A stretch of DNA of 34,103 nt from Desulfovibrio cuneatus DSM 11391 (GCF_000430005.1 NZ_AUCY01000037.1:1-34103); one strand, 5' to 3'. Shown: positions 16,301-23,721, counted from the first letter of the stretch. The notes: a model not told the origin generated them from the sequence alone. Numbers and translations are program-made.

Positions 16301-17043
16301 TCCCTGTTGCCATTTAAAAAAGCTGGCACAGGTGGGGCTGCCGGTTCCACTTTGGCGGCTGGAACAGGGGCTGGTACCGGGGCTGGTACAGGTGCTGGTA
16401 CAGGGGCTGGAACAGGTGCGACACTGGCTACCGGGGGGGTGGAAGCCTGGGCAGCAGCAGGCGCAGGGGCAGGCGGTGCATCCTGGGGGGGTGCGGGCGG
16501 TGCAGCAGCCGGGGGAGCGGCCTGTGACACAGGGGCAGCTGCTTGCTGGCTTTCAGCCGCGGCAGCGCGTTGGGCAGCCTCCACAGCAGAAGGGGGAGGC
16601 AATTCCGTGGTGGGCACTACCGTGCTGGAAGGCTTCCAGCGTGCACCCAAGGCGTCTGGAAAAATATCAATAACCACCCGGTGTTGCTTACGTTCTGTTA
16701 CCACAAAACCAAAAGCCGGGGTTTGGGTATGCAATGCCAAGGCATTGCCAAGCACCGAAGTGTTTTTGAACAAGCGTGCTTCAGCAGGCGTTTGTTCCTG
16801 TAGCAGGGCCGAAGGGACTTCCGTAAAAGGCACCACAAGCGCTGTGGGGTCGATACGCGCCACATTGCCTGCAATACCGTCGCTAGCGTTCAGGGTTATA
16901 ATAATTCGTTCCTTGGTGCCCTGTTGCTGCCATTCAAACGTGGCTGCCAGGGCAAAGGAAGGTAAAAGCAGCCAGACGCATGCCGCTGCGGCAAGAGACC
17001 GGCGCAAACCGGCAAAAAAAGAACATTTCACGCCTGACCCCAT
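13378..17043 (-). CDS. Large exported TPR protein with Ala/Pro-rich linker
   Basis: This 1221-residue protein has an N-terminal signal peptide with cleavage probable after ALA near residue 33. Residues 34-130 form a beta-rich domain (FEWQQQGTKERIIITLNA ... HRVVIDIFP) that resembles an AMIN-type domain. Residues about 145-560 are a very long Ala/Pro/Val-rich linker with PVPA repeats, broken near 405-445 by an ordered stretch (NQNPYFGMDDAHLPIGSAV). From about 565 to the end there are many tetratricopeptide repeats (for example IPEAEARFSMLRKQFPED and AADQFQFVLQKYPNS). It is probably periplasmic or envelope-attached and acts as a protein-binding scaffold, with the linker spanning the peptidoglycan. 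The ATG at 17043 has a GGA about 8 bases upstream. Upstream lies the FleQ-like regulator, downstream the FlgO-like operon. Confidence 0.85.
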   Translation of the reverse strand: MGSGVKCSFFAGLRRSLAAAACVWLLLPSFALAATFEWQQQGTKERIIITLNASDGIAGNVARIDPTALVVPFTEVPSALLQEQTPAEARLFKNTSVLGNALALHTQTPAFGFVVTERKQHRVVIDIFPDALGARWKPSSTVVPTTELPPPSAVEAAQRAAAAESQQAAAPVSQAAPPAAAPPAPPQDAPPAPAPAAAQASTPPVASVAPVPAPVPAPVPAPVPAPVPAAKVEPAAPPVPAFLNGNRETSARTAPLPQPLPGMEGVAPAPVAPAANEPPLAVPTMQPASPFAAPTSPTLEAGSLGIAIASSAATSPAADPATKIPQAAAAPQVLPQAVPAPPAMQAAQAPAGQQPVPQTPTAQPAVSPAPVAPATAQPQAVAVPQVAAQPTAQAVSSGIPLPVPPPNQNPYFGMDDAHLPIGSAVLAGPGLSYRARINLKGEDGVEAPALPQASAPSGAVQGEGVGGVASTTPAPVAPAAPAPVSPAGPSASAPATPPVASAPVAVPPSSGAAPATASAPAVPATQPGTTAQPTGPAGNATVAAEEAPVQYVDEQGNPVAPPLDPEVVLPEVREALLGQKYPEALAKVEALLPQSNLTEAHREEALHLRAEILFAQSQNDFKTNYFSIAEATRRAMNFNQASLRNAGALLRLGYMSLKLGNIPEAEARFSMLRKQFPEDENVPLTYYYWGDYYYNKGDISRAADQFQFVLQKYPNSRFAREAALGLARSFYRLGYFKQAYEIVEYIEKRWPRFYLDYPPFLNMMGDVAFRLNHLDTALRYYWLYVNIAPQGDETDVILTRIGDVYSMMRQKKAAEQAYHDSVTRFPDKDGGLIAKMRLAESAITDAPTIAGMFAVFEQPFDVSPLDVYTSIVTDHPKSDLAPLAKLKIAMWHLWKKDYTATLDTATEFMEQFPKSELAPKMKEVALKAFATMAAESMVDGRFGRMREIWARYPILQGQEEILSPESRIALAASFEKDGRLNEALETIDPFFLGNKVPKYSELALNLAVSIYLQAEQWAAVRQVADQVAMWELTPETQTQLDFALAIAAENLDESETAAPLWEKLHTAAKLPEQQMAYASYFLAKAAEREKKLEKAYLLGQDALTRLNALVESSPNQADLGKVRSQLGSLMDIAETAGRLVEALDYAQRSLAMLEPNDPARLGVEYRMARIFKRQGNEEQWRTMLTNLAKSAPDSVYGKTAARELKEDALRENAAKYSPTGR
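16355..16414 (-). repeat. In-gene 12-bp tandem repeat coding PVPA
   Basis: Five 12-base units of the form GGNGCTGGNACA (plus strand) follow each other, with a partial sixth unit. On the coding strand they give the repeating peptide PVPA in the linker of the TPR protein. Tandem units of a codon multiple can expand and shrink without frameshift, so linker length may vary between strains. Confidence 0.8.
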
Positions 17044-17074
17044 GCAAGTTCCGTGCTATACATTCAAGAACACC

Positions 17075-17215
17075 TCATCTTTGCTGGCTCATTGCAAGGA
17101 TTGTTGCAGAACTCATCGGCAAAGCCAAGCATATCAATAGGTCTTTATGCCACGGCCTGACAATTGTTTTCTTCATTGGTTCCTTGCTCACAATAGTGTC
17201 CTGCTCTCTCTTCAT
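17075..17215 (-). CDS. Doubtful small ORF upstream of the TPR gene
   Basis: A 46-codon frame begins MKREQDTIVSKEPMKKTIV and ends 31 bases before the TPR start. Its ATG has a good GGAGAG site at close spacing. An internal ATG gives a 33-residue form (MKKTIVRPWHKDLLICLALP) that looks like a short basic-hydrophobic signal or leader, and it too has AAGGA upstream. It may be a leader peptide or chance. I do not recognise it. Confidence 0.28.
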   Translation of the reverse strand: MKREQDTIVSKEPMKKTIVRPWHKDLLICLALPMSSATILAMSQQR

Positions 17216-17315
17216 TCTCTCCTGTGCATGGCACAAAAAAGAGAGACACAAAAAGAGGTGATTGTAAAAAACTAGCGACACATTACGCGGGGCAATTCTG
17301 CAAGAAAAACGGCCC

Positions 17316-17347
17316 AATGCTGCCTGGGTTGGACACAAAGCAGCATT
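17316..17347 (-). terminator. Probable terminator after the FleQ-like regulator
   Basis: On the minus strand AATGCTGC and GCAGCATT pair as an 8-bp stem with a 16-base loop, followed after GGGCCG by TTTTTCTT. It begins 9 bases after the regulator's stop. The spacing between stem and T-tract is a little long, so confidence is moderate. Confidence 0.6.
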
Positions 17348-17355
17348 AGCTTACT

Positions 17356-18393
17356 CTATTCCATATGCCGTTTTTTCAATTTTTCAATGAGCGTGGTGCG
17401 CTTGATCCCCAAAATTTCAGCAGCCTGGTTTTTCACACCATCTGCCTGGCGCAGGGCCTCAAGTAACAACCGTTCTTCCGCCGTATCCAGAAATTCTTTC
17501 AGGCCAAGGCCTTTCCCCTGAAGGTCGGCAATGGTGGGCCAGGCAAAGCCCCCTGCATGGGCCATTGCAGGCTGGCTGGGCGCTACCGCAACCCGTGGGG
17601 GTGGCAATTCACCAATGTCACCCACCTGGGAAAGAATTTTTTCAGGAATATCATCCAGTTCCACCGCATCGCCATCGCACAGAATGGAAAGGCGCTCTGC
17701 CAGGTTTTCCAGTTCTCGCACGTTTCCGGGCCAGGTGTAAGCGTCCAGAACGCGTTGCACAGTAGAGCTGAGGTGCAGGATTTTACGCTTCTTTTTCTCG
17801 CAAAACACCCGCAAAAAATGGCTTACCAGCAGGAGAACATCGTCACCTCGGTTACGCAGGGCAGGCAAGTGCAGGGGAATGACGTTGAGGCGGTAAAACA
17901 AGTCTTCCCGGAAACGCCCCAGGGCCACTTCTTCTTCCAGGTTGCGGTTAGTTGCCGCCACAACGCGCACATCAACCTTACGCACCCCCTGGCCCCCAAC
18001 CCGTTCAATTTCTCGTTCTTGCAGTACTCGTAAAATTTTTACCTGTAAGAGAAGGTCCATTTCCCCTATTTCATCCAGAAAAACCGTGCCGCCATCGGCC
18101 ATTTCAAACCGCCCCGGGCGTGTTTTTATGGCGTGGGTAAAGGCCCCTTTTTCATGACCAAACAGTTCAGATTCAAGGAGTTCTTTGGGAATTGCCCCGC
18201 AGTTGATGGGTACAAACGGCTTGTCTTTACGCAGGCTTTGGGTATGCAAGGCCCGAACAATCAGCTCTTTGCCTGTACCAGATTCACCGGTAACAAGCAC
18301 GGTACTGTCAGTGGGCGCCACCTTTTTCAGCGTGCGGAATACCTCTGTCAGCGAGGTACTTTGCCCTATTATACCTATTTCTTCTGCGTCCAT
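17356..18393 (-). CDS. Sigma-54 activator without receiver domain, FleQ-like
   Basis: This 345-residue protein is an AAA+ sigma-54 activator with no regulatory domain in front. Walker A GESGTGKE is at 36-43 and Walker B TVFLDEIGE at 103-111. The sigma-54 contact loop reads GAFTHA (83-88) instead of GAFTGA. The C-terminal helix-turn-helix (NQAAEILGIKRTTLIEKLKK) is the type seen in FleQ/FlrA flagellar regulators. The start at 18393 puts the AAA+ domain right after the first residues and has GGGGGGAGGA in front; GTG at 18441 and ATG at 18420 are alternatives. It lies upstream of the TPR gene and FlgO-like operon, so a role in motility or envelope gene control is inferred. Confidence 0.88.
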   Translation of the reverse strand: MDAEEIGIIGQSTSLTEVFRTLKKVAPTDSTVLVTGESGTGKELIVRALHTQSLRKDKPFVPINCGAIPKELLESELFGHEKGAFTHAIKTRPGRFEMADGGTVFLDEIGEMDLLLQVKILRVLQEREIERVGGQGVRKVDVRVVAATNRNLEEEVALGRFREDLFYRLNVIPLHLPALRNRGDDVLLLVSHFLRVFCEKKKRKILHLSSTVQRVLDAYTWPGNVRELENLAERLSILCDGDAVELDDIPEKILSQVGDIGELPPPRVAVAPSQPAMAHAGGFAWPTIADLQGKGLGLKEFLDTAEERLLLEALRQADGVKNQAAEILGIKRTTLIEKLKKRHME

Positions 18394-18777
18394 TCCTCCC
18401 CCCTTGCCCAAAAAGAGCATCTGCCCTTCACCAATTGCCACATGGCAGGCTATATAGATTTGATTACTGCAGAAAAGGCAGTATGCTGAGAAAACAAGGA
18501 ATTACACGTTTTCCTTGGTGCTGTAAGCATGTATCGTTCTTCACAAGGGTATGTCAATTTTATGACTCACTGTCAAGTATTTTCCTGCAACCGTTTTGTG
18601 TAAAACGACATTACAGGGCAGTATGATAGCTGAATGTTGCTCGAAGGAAACACTGTATCCCCCTCCAAGAGTACTTACTATGGAGTAAAAGGAGAAGGGC
18701 AGACACCCTGGGCAGAATCCACCCACATGTTGTGTATGTCTCCCTCAGGAACAGCATGGTGCATGGGCGCAAACACA
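18394..18777. other. Intergenic region, promoter region of the FleQ-like gene
   Basis: This 384-base gap between two minus-strand genes has no gene I can support. On the minus strand TTGACA occurs twice (18576-18571 and 18557-18552). Either could be the -35 of the regulator gene, but the matching -10 (for example GATACA about 16 bases after the second) is weak. No hairpin terminator for the deacetylase gene was found. Confidence 0.45.
18529..18557 (-). promoter_or_regulatory. Possible promoter of the FleQ-like regulator
   Basis: A perfect TTGACA at 18557-18552 on the minus strand is followed after 16 to 17 bases by GATACAT, a weak -10. It is about 140 bases before the start at 18393. Evidence is the consensus hexamer only. 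Confidence 0.3.
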
Positions 18778-19884
18778 CTACAGGCGCATACGGGCATAGA
18801 GTTCGCCAATCCAGGGGCGGGCATACACCTGCAAGCGGGAAACCAGCCATGCTCCGTTTTTGCGGTTATAGACCTTAAAACGGCGTATAGCCCTGGCTTT
18901 TCCTGGGGGGTTACCACCTGGTGAAGTGATGTGAAAGGCTTCATACCCAGCTTCAAGGGCAAGGCGTTCTGCCATGGGGCTGCCAAACCCCCAGGGCCAA
19001 CAAAGGGTACGCACCTTTTCCCCCAGAATGGCTTCCAGGTCTTGTTTTCCCCCTGCCAGTTCTTCCCACAGGCGGTCTTGCATTTCCGCGTCTGTTTCAA
19101 AGCGGCCCATGCGCCCGGCAAAACTGTTCACCAGTTGCTGCAAGTCCCCCCTGCCAGCGGACGTTTGAAAAAAAGCATGGGCAGCGGCTTTTTCCTGGGG
19201 CACAAGCTGCTTTATTTTTTCCAGCATATCTTCACAGGGCAAAAACGCCCGGTTGGTAAACCCGGTTTTTGCCTTGAAGTTGGGCATACCCCAAATGTCG
19301 CCGTAAGCAGTTATATAAAAGGTACGCGACTGCTCCGCAGGTTCCACAAACCCTGTATATTCTTCCCCCAAAAAAACACTGCGGTGGTAGCGGCTGTGCC
19401 CGGCAACGGCAAGTACCCCGGCTTTATGCATGGCGTGCACTTCTGCCTTGTTACAAAACACATCTGTGCGGGTGGGCAGGCCAAGGGCATCTGGCTGTAC
19501 AGGGTCATGCAGTTCAGTAAGGGGGGGCACATTGCCTGCCAGGGCGTCTTCAAGGCTGTAACGCGGCGCACTGGCTTCTGCCAGGCGGGCAGTAACAGCA
19601 AACATCACCCCTTTGTGCCCATAGCGTTGCAGCACAGGCATGGCATAGGCGTAATTGTCCAGGTAGCCGTCATCAAAGGTAATAAGAGCCGATTTGACAG
19701 GGAGTGGTTCACCGTCTATGAAATAGGCTTCAGCTTCTGCAAGGCTCACCCCGCGCCAGCCATGTTCCTGCATTGTGCGGCACTGTTCTTCAAAAACAGC
19801 GGGGGGCACAGTAATCGTATTAACAGAATTGTTGATATAATGGTGCATCAGCACTGGCAGGCTTTTGGCGTGGCCGCGTGGCAT
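18778..19884 (-). CDS. Polysaccharide deacetylase (CE4, NodB-like)
   Basis: This 368-residue protein carries the NodB homology domain of carbohydrate esterase family 4. The first metal motif is TFDDGY (69-74), containing the catalytic base and a metal-binding aspartate. The second is His163-x3-His167 (GHSRYHRS). Such enzymes remove N- or O-acetyl groups from sugar polymers such as chitin-like chains, poly-N-acetylglucosamine or peptidoglycan. There is no signal peptide with the chosen start, so it may act in the cytoplasm on a lipid-linked or nucleotide-linked sugar. The start at 19884 has an excellent AAGGAG site; the frame is open to 19995. It stands alone on the minus strand, and no glycan operon surrounds it. 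Confidence 0.87.
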   Translation of the reverse strand: MPRGHAKSLPVLMHHYINNSVNTITVPPAVFEEQCRTMQEHGWRGVSLAEAEAYFIDGEPLPVKSALITFDDGYLDNYAYAMPVLQRYGHKGVMFAVTARLAEASAPRYSLEDALAGNVPPLTELHDPVQPDALGLPTRTDVFCNKAEVHAMHKAGVLAVAGHSRYHRSVFLGEEYTGFVEPAEQSRTFYITAYGDIWGMPNFKAKTGFTNRAFLPCEDMLEKIKQLVPQEKAAAHAFFQTSAGRGDLQQLVNSFAGRMGRFETDAEMQDRLWEELAGGKQDLEAILGEKVRTLCWPWGFGSPMAERLALEAGYEAFHITSPGGNPPGKARAIRRFKVYNRKNGAWLVSRLQVYARPWIGELYARMRL

Positions 19885-20076
19885 GGGTAACTCCTTAGGG
19901 AAACACCCCCCGTGTATATTTGGGTGGTGCAGGCGGGAAGGGCCAAAAGCAGTTGCAAACACTACGCAGAAAAAAGAGTCCCTACGCAGGAGCATAAAAA
20001 AATGGGAAATACCCCAAAAAAGGCCCAGGTGAACAAAAAAGAGACCATCCGTATAGGGGATAGGCGTTTATGTTTC

Positions 20077-20103
20077 CTTGACTTTTAGCAGAGGGCCATT
20101 ACA
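20077..20103 (+). promoter_or_regulatory. Possible heat-shock promoter of the dnaJ-like gene
   Basis: CCTTGAC at 20076-20082 is followed after 13 bases by CCATTACA, which resembles the sigma-32 pattern (CTTGAA, then CCCCATNT). It lies about 40 bases before the start codon. A sigma-70 reading (TTGACT and a weak -10) is also possible. Confidence 0.35.
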
Positions 20104-20140
20104 TCTGCAAGTAAAACATACTATTATTGGGGACTGCCAC

Positions 20141-21067
20141 ATGAGTGTTGCCTATAAAGACTACTACAAAATACTAGGGGTTTCTCGCACAGCCACGCCT
20201 GAGGAAATTCAAAAGGCTTACAAAAAGCTGGCTCGCAAGTTTCACCCAGACCTGAACAAAGATAACAAAGATGCCGAAGAACGCTTCAAGGAAGTGAATG
20301 AAGCCAATGAAGTGTTGAAAGATGCGGAAAAACGCAAACTGTACGACCAACTGGGCCCGAACTACCAGCATGGCCAGCAATTCCAGAACCCGCATGGCTT
20401 TCAAGGGGGCAGGGGGTATGCCGGGGCCGATTTTGGTGGTTCTGGTTTCAGCGACTTTTTTGAAACCCTGTTTGGCGGCGGTTTTGGCGGCCAAGGATTT
20501 TCCTTTAACCAGGGGGGGCCGCAGTTTGCTGGTAACTTTGGCGGGTTTAACCAGGCTCCGGCAAAAGGACGCGATATAGAAAGCAGCCTGACCCTTTCCC
20601 TGGAAGAAGCCGTGGCAGGCGGCAAAAAAAGCATTAGCCTGCGCGGGCCGGAAGGGGCACGTTCCCTGGAAGTAACTATTCCGGCTGGCATTAAAAACGG
20701 GGCACGCATACGCTTGAACGGGCAGGGGGAAAAAGGCCAGGCAGGGGCAGGCAACCTTTACCTGCGCATTACCATTGCCAAGCACCCAGATTTTACCCTG
20801 GATGATGCCGACATTATTTACGACCTGCAACTGGCCCCATGGGACGCTGTGCTGGGATGCAAGGCCCGCATACCTACCCCTGCGGGTGCCGTGGAACTGA
20901 CCATTCCGGCTGGCACTTCCAGCGGGAAGAAGTTGCGCCTGCGCGGGCGCGGCCTTGGCTCTGGCGCTGGCAAGGGCGACCTTTTGGTACATGTGCATGT
21001 TCAGGCGCCGGATTCCCTTACAGAACGGCAAAAAGAACTGTGGGAAGAACTGAAGGAACTGGGGTAA
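20141..21067 (+). CDS. cbpA: DnaJ-family co-chaperone, CbpA type
   Basis: This 308-residue protein is a type II (class B) J-protein. Residues 7-72 form the J domain with the HPD motif at 35-37 (KFHPDLNK), which stimulates the ATPase of DnaK. A Gly/Phe-rich linker follows (about 88-145: [15 protein letters not shown]). Two C-terminal substrate-binding domains follow, and the zinc-finger region of true DnaJ is absent, as in CbpA. The ATG at 20141 has GGGGA upstream and begins at the J domain, although the frame is open from 20078. It stands alone with a good terminator. It should help protein folding in the cytoplasm together with DnaK. Confidence 0.92.
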   Translation: MSVAYKDYYKILGVSRTATPEEIQKAYKKLARKFHPDLNKDNKDAEERFKEVNEANEVLKDAEKRKLYDQLGPNYQHGQQFQNPHGFQGGRGYAGADFGGSGFSDFFETLFGGGFGGQGFSFNQGGPQFAGNFGGFNQAPAKGRDIESSLTLSLEEAVAGGKKSISLRGPEGARSLEVTIPAGIKNGARIRLNGQGEKGQAGAGNLYLRITIAKHPDFTLDDADIIYDLQLAPWDAVLGCKARIPTPAGAVELTIPAGTSSGKKLRLRGRGLGSGAGKGDLLVHVHVQAPDSLTERQKELWEELKELG

Positions 21068-21101
21068 ACACGCTTTCCTCCCTCTGTTTTGTGCTTCCTC
21101 A

Positions 21102-21130
21102 AGCCCCTGCTGCCCATTACAGCAGGGGCT
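21102..21130 (+). terminator. Intrinsic terminator after the dnaJ-like gene
   Basis: AGCCCCTGCTG and CAGCAGGGGCT form a perfect 11-bp stem with a 7-base loop, followed by TTATTCTGTTTTT. It begins 35 bases after the stop codon. The 220 bases between it and the CBS gene contain open frames but no start with a ribosome site, so I call no gene there. Confidence 0.85.
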
Positions 21131-21350
21131 TTATTCTGTTTTTCCTTTCTCACAAAAAACTATGGCAGCATTACCCCTTGCCTGCTGTACCATGCCCTGT
21201 TCTTGGGCTACACCTTGCCCTTCCTGCTATTTTGGCGTACAGAAAGAGAAATACAAGCAAAGCGGTTTGCATGTTTTTTGGGCAAACCGCAACGCAGCCA
21301 AAGCCTTGTGCGCCAGGCTGTAGCCCTGCTTCAAGGGCAAAGGAAACGCC

Positions 21351-21770
21351 ATGCTTACCGTTGCAGAAATAATGAGCCACCAGCTTATCACCCTTTCCCC
21401 ATTTGAATCTGTACAAACAGCACGCACCCTTATGGAACGGGCACGTATACGCCACCTGCCACTTGTCACAGATAATGGCCAGTTTGTTGGCATTGTGACC
21501 CAGCGTGATATTTTCCAGGTAGCCGTTTCTCAACTTGCCGACCTGCATGAAACAGAACAGGAAGCCATTGAAGCGGCCATTCCCCTGGAACGCATCATGC
21601 GCACTGAAATTCTTACCATTCCCCCCAGCTACCCGGTTACAGAAGCAGCCCGCCTGCTGCTGGCCCACAAGTTTGGCTGCCTGCCAGTGCTGGAACGCGG
21701 TGTGCTTAAAGGAATTTTAACAGAATCCGACTTTGTTTCCCTGGCGCTTTCACTGCTGTTGCAGTGTTAA
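21351..21770 (+). CDS. CBS-domain pair protein
   Basis: This 139-residue soluble protein consists of two CBS domains and nothing else: the first begins AEIMSHQLITLSPFESVQTARTLM and the second IMRTEILTIPPSYPVTEAARLLL. Such pairs bind adenosine nucleotides or S-adenosylmethionine and often act as energy sensors or regulators of partner proteins. The start has AAGGAAA upstream. No partner domain is fused, and the partner is unknown. Its stop codon TAA (21768-21770) is directly followed by a degenerate family A end. It precedes the M23 peptidase gene by 308 bases, so co-transcription is uncertain. Confidence 0.9.
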   Translation: MLTVAEIMSHQLITLSPFESVQTARTLMERARIRHLPLVTDNGQFVGIVTQRDIFQVAVSQLADLHETEQEAIEAAIPLERIMRTEILTIPPSYPVTEAARLLLAHKFGCLPVLERGVLKGILTESDFVSLALSLLLQC

Positions 21771-21796
21771 GAAAACGCCGCTTTATTCCACTTGCC
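21771..21796 (+). repeat. Family A repeat, degenerate single end at a stop codon
   Basis: GAAAACGCCGCTTTATTCCA followed by CTTGCC matches the family A right end with several changes. It starts at the base right after the TAA stop of the CBS gene. It is one of three family A ends that begin directly after a stop codon in this window. Confidence 0.45.
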
Positions 21797-22078
21797 TGAC
21801 AAAACTCTTTTGCCCTGCCTGCACTGCCCACGGGTACCAGGGAGGGCATTTAATTTCACGTTGCAGTTACCTTGGTGCCCACAAGCCCCATGCGGCAAGT
21901 AGGACACTCCTCTTGACAGGGGAGACAACCCCACCTATTGACATGAAGGCTTGGCAAGTGCACACAAGATGCCACCGAACAAAATATACTCCCTTAAAGA
22001 TACCATACAACATGCAGCACCATGCTTGGCTGGTAACACTTCCCTCCACAGTTTATCATTTCAGGTAAAGGCACGCAT
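21797..22078. other. Intergenic region before the M23 gene
   Basis: No gene is visible. Together with the repeat end at 21771 the gap is 308 bases. A TTGACA at 21913-21918 and TATTGA at 21936-21941, spaced by 17 bases, form a possible sigma-70 promoter. GGGTACCA and TGGTGCCC (about 21835-21880) could pair as the base of a leader structure, but I cannot name any riboswitch or small RNA. Confidence 0.45.
21913..21941 (+). promoter_or_regulatory. Possible promoter of the M23 peptidase gene
   Basis: A perfect -35 hexamer TTGACA is followed after 17 bases by TATTGA, a partial -10. It lies 137 bases before the start at 22079. A second TTGACA overlaps the -10 (from 21938) without a good partner. 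Confidence 0.35.
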
Positions 22079-23548
22079 ATGAAGAGAAAGAGTCAGTTGG
22101 CGTACAGTGTTTTCCTCGCTATTGTGGTCTGCGCATGCATTGCGGCAGGGTACCTTTTTTTCAAAGACTCCACCCCCCCCACCATTGCGCTGCTCCCTGA
22201 AACTCAGGTTGTTTCCACCAGCATGCCCTTTACCCTGCAACTGCATGACGAAGGTTCCAGCGTAAAACGGGTTTCCATTGTAGCCAAATGGGGCGACCGC
22301 ACCCTGCCTGTGCTGGAAGAAAATTTCCCTTCCGGTGCCAACACCCAGGAACTTGCCTTCAGCCTGAAAGATGTGGGCCTGAAAGACGGCACCCTGGAGC
22401 TGATTGTTACCGCCACAGACAGCGCCCGCTTTGGCATTGGCAACAGCCAAACAGTGCAACGCACCATTACTATTGACAATACCCCGCCGCGGGTTACCGT
22501 GAAAACCAGCCCCCCTAACGTGCGGCGCGGGGGCAGTGCCGCCATTTTATATTCCGTAAGCAAGGAAGTAAGCCAAACCGGGGTAAAGGCCAACGGACTG
22601 TTTTTCCCTGGGTTCCGGCAGGAAAATGGAGATTACCTGTGTTTTTTTGCCTTTCCCCACTTTGCCACCATGGAAAATTTTACCCCTGAACTGGTGGCCG
22701 TAGACGTGGCGGGCAACGCTCGCATCGTGCCCCTGACAGTGAACAAAATATTCCAGGAGTTCAAGAAGGACACCATTCCTGTTACCCAGAACTTTCTGGA
22801 TAAAAAAAACGAAGAATTTCACAAAATTCTTCCCAGCACCTTGTCCCCCGTTGAGCATTTTATCGCCATTAACCGTGATGTACGCTTGGCAAACACCCAG
22901 GCACTTATGGAAATAGGCCGCCGCACCAGTGCCGATATTTTGTGGAAAGGCGCATTTCTTGCCCTGCCGCGTGGGGCTGTGCGTGCCCTGTTTGCCGAAC
23001 ACCGCACCTACATGTGGGAAGGCAAAGAAGTGGACCAGCAAACCCACCTAGGGTACGACCTTGCTTCCACTGCCAACGCGCCTGTGCCTGCGGCAAACTC
23101 TGGCAAGGTTGTGTTTGCCGGGTACCTGGGCATTTACGGCAACCTTGTGGTTATTGACCACGGCCTGGGGCTGCAAAGCCTTTACTCCCACCTGTATGAA
23201 ATTCGGGCGACTGAAGGACAAACCGTAAACCGGGGTGACATTATTGGCCTTACAGGCATTTCAGGCATGGCCCTTGGGGACCACCTGCACTTTGGCATTC
23301 TTATGTCCGGGCTGGAAGTAGCCCCGCTGGAATGGCTGGACGCAGGCTGGATACGCGACAATATTATTAAACGGGTGAAAGAAGCAGGGGGGAACCTGCC
23401 TGCCTTTACCCTGCCTGCCAATGCCACAACAGGCGCTGCGGGTGCCACAGCCACAGGCAGTGCTGCTGCACAAGGCAAAAAAAAGAATGCTGCCAGGGAA
23501 AAAGCACAAGGGAAAAAGCAGGGCAAAACCAAAGAAAAAAGACGCTAA
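22079..23548 (+). CDS. M23 (LytM-type) peptidoglycan peptidase, membrane-anchored
   Basis: This 489-residue protein has an N-terminal membrane anchor (about residues 8-28), a long periplasmic region with two Ig-like or Big-type beta segments (TPPTIALLPETQVVS and TPPRVTVKTSPPNVR), and a C-terminal LytM domain. The zinc-binding motifs are complete: His323 and Asp327 in THLGYD, and His402 and His404 in GDHLHFG. It is therefore likely an active endopeptidase that cuts peptidoglycan cross-links, or a related activator in cell division or envelope building. The last 45 residues are a Lys/Ala-rich tail (KKKNAAREKAQGKKQG), which is uncommon and may bind cell wall polymers. The start has AAAGG upstream. 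A shared terminator follows. Confidence 0.92.
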   Translation: MKRKSQLAYSVFLAIVVCACIAAGYLFFKDSTPPTIALLPETQVVSTSMPFTLQLHDEGSSVKRVSIVAKWGDRTLPVLEENFPSGANTQELAFSLKDVGLKDGTLELIVTATDSARFGIGNSQTVQRTITIDNTPPRVTVKTSPPNVRRGGSAAILYSVSKEVSQTGVKANGLFFPGFRQENGDYLCFFAFPHFATMENFTPELVAVDVAGNARIVPLTVNKIFQEFKKDTIPVTQNFLDKKNEEFHKILPSTLSPVEHFIAINRDVRLANTQALMEIGRRTSADILWKGAFLALPRGAVRALFAEHRTYMWEGKEVDQQTHLGYDLASTANAPVPAANSGKVVFAGYLGIYGNLVVIDHGLGLQSLYSHLYEIRATEGQTVNRGDIIGLTGISGMALGDHLHFGILMSGLEVAPLEWLDAGWIRDNIIKRVKEAGGNLPAFTLPANATTGAAGATATGSAAAQGKKKNAAREKAQGKKQGKTKEKRR

Positions 23549-23676
23549 CAAGGAACAAAGGCAACTACTGCCCTAAAGCAAAAAACGGCTGAAACAAGTT
23601 TCTTGCCGCGTACTCGGCGTAGGTGAGCAGCGCTCGCCCTTAAGTGACTATTGCAAGTGGTAAATGGCATAAGAAA

Positions 23677-23721
23677 CCCCCGGCACAATGCCTGTTATGA
23701 AACAGAGCACGGTGCCGGGGG
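23677..23721. terminator. Shared terminator of the M23 and first ilvE-like genes
   Basis: CCCCCGGCAC and GTGCCGGGGG form a perfect 10-bp stem around a 25-base loop. On the plus strand it is followed by CTTTTATTTT and on the minus strand by TTTCTTAT. It lies between the converging genes ending at 23548 and 23762, so it can end both. Confidence 0.85.

Larger units (their letters stand above)
17044..17355. other. Intergenic region between the FleQ-like and TPR genes
   Basis: This 312-base gap separates two minus-strand genes. It holds a probable terminator of the regulator gene (17316-17347) and a doubtful small ORF (17075-17215). I looked for a -24/-12 sigma-54 promoter (GG-N10-GC) before the TPR gene and found none that fits. 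Confidence 0.55.

Noticed and set aside
17044-17110. Sigma-54 (-24/-12) promoter before the TPR gene
   Set aside because: TGGCATAAAGACC and TTGGCTTTGCC were considered, but neither has GC at the right distance (GG-N10-GC).
16103-17140. 345-codon open frame on the plus strand opposite the TPR gene
   Set aside because: It is the complement of the Ala/Pro-rich linker. GC-rich simple sequence leaves long open antisense frames; it shows only Gly/Ala repeats, no start site and no family.
21089-21406. 105-codon frame between the dnaJ-like and CBS genes
   Set aside because: It starts inside the dnaJ terminator region, has no ribosome site and runs into the CBS gene in a different frame.
21797-22078. 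Possible 6S RNA or riboswitch before the M23 gene
   Set aside because: One weak long-range stem and a TTGACA are visible, but no known conserved core could be matched, so no RNA gene is called.
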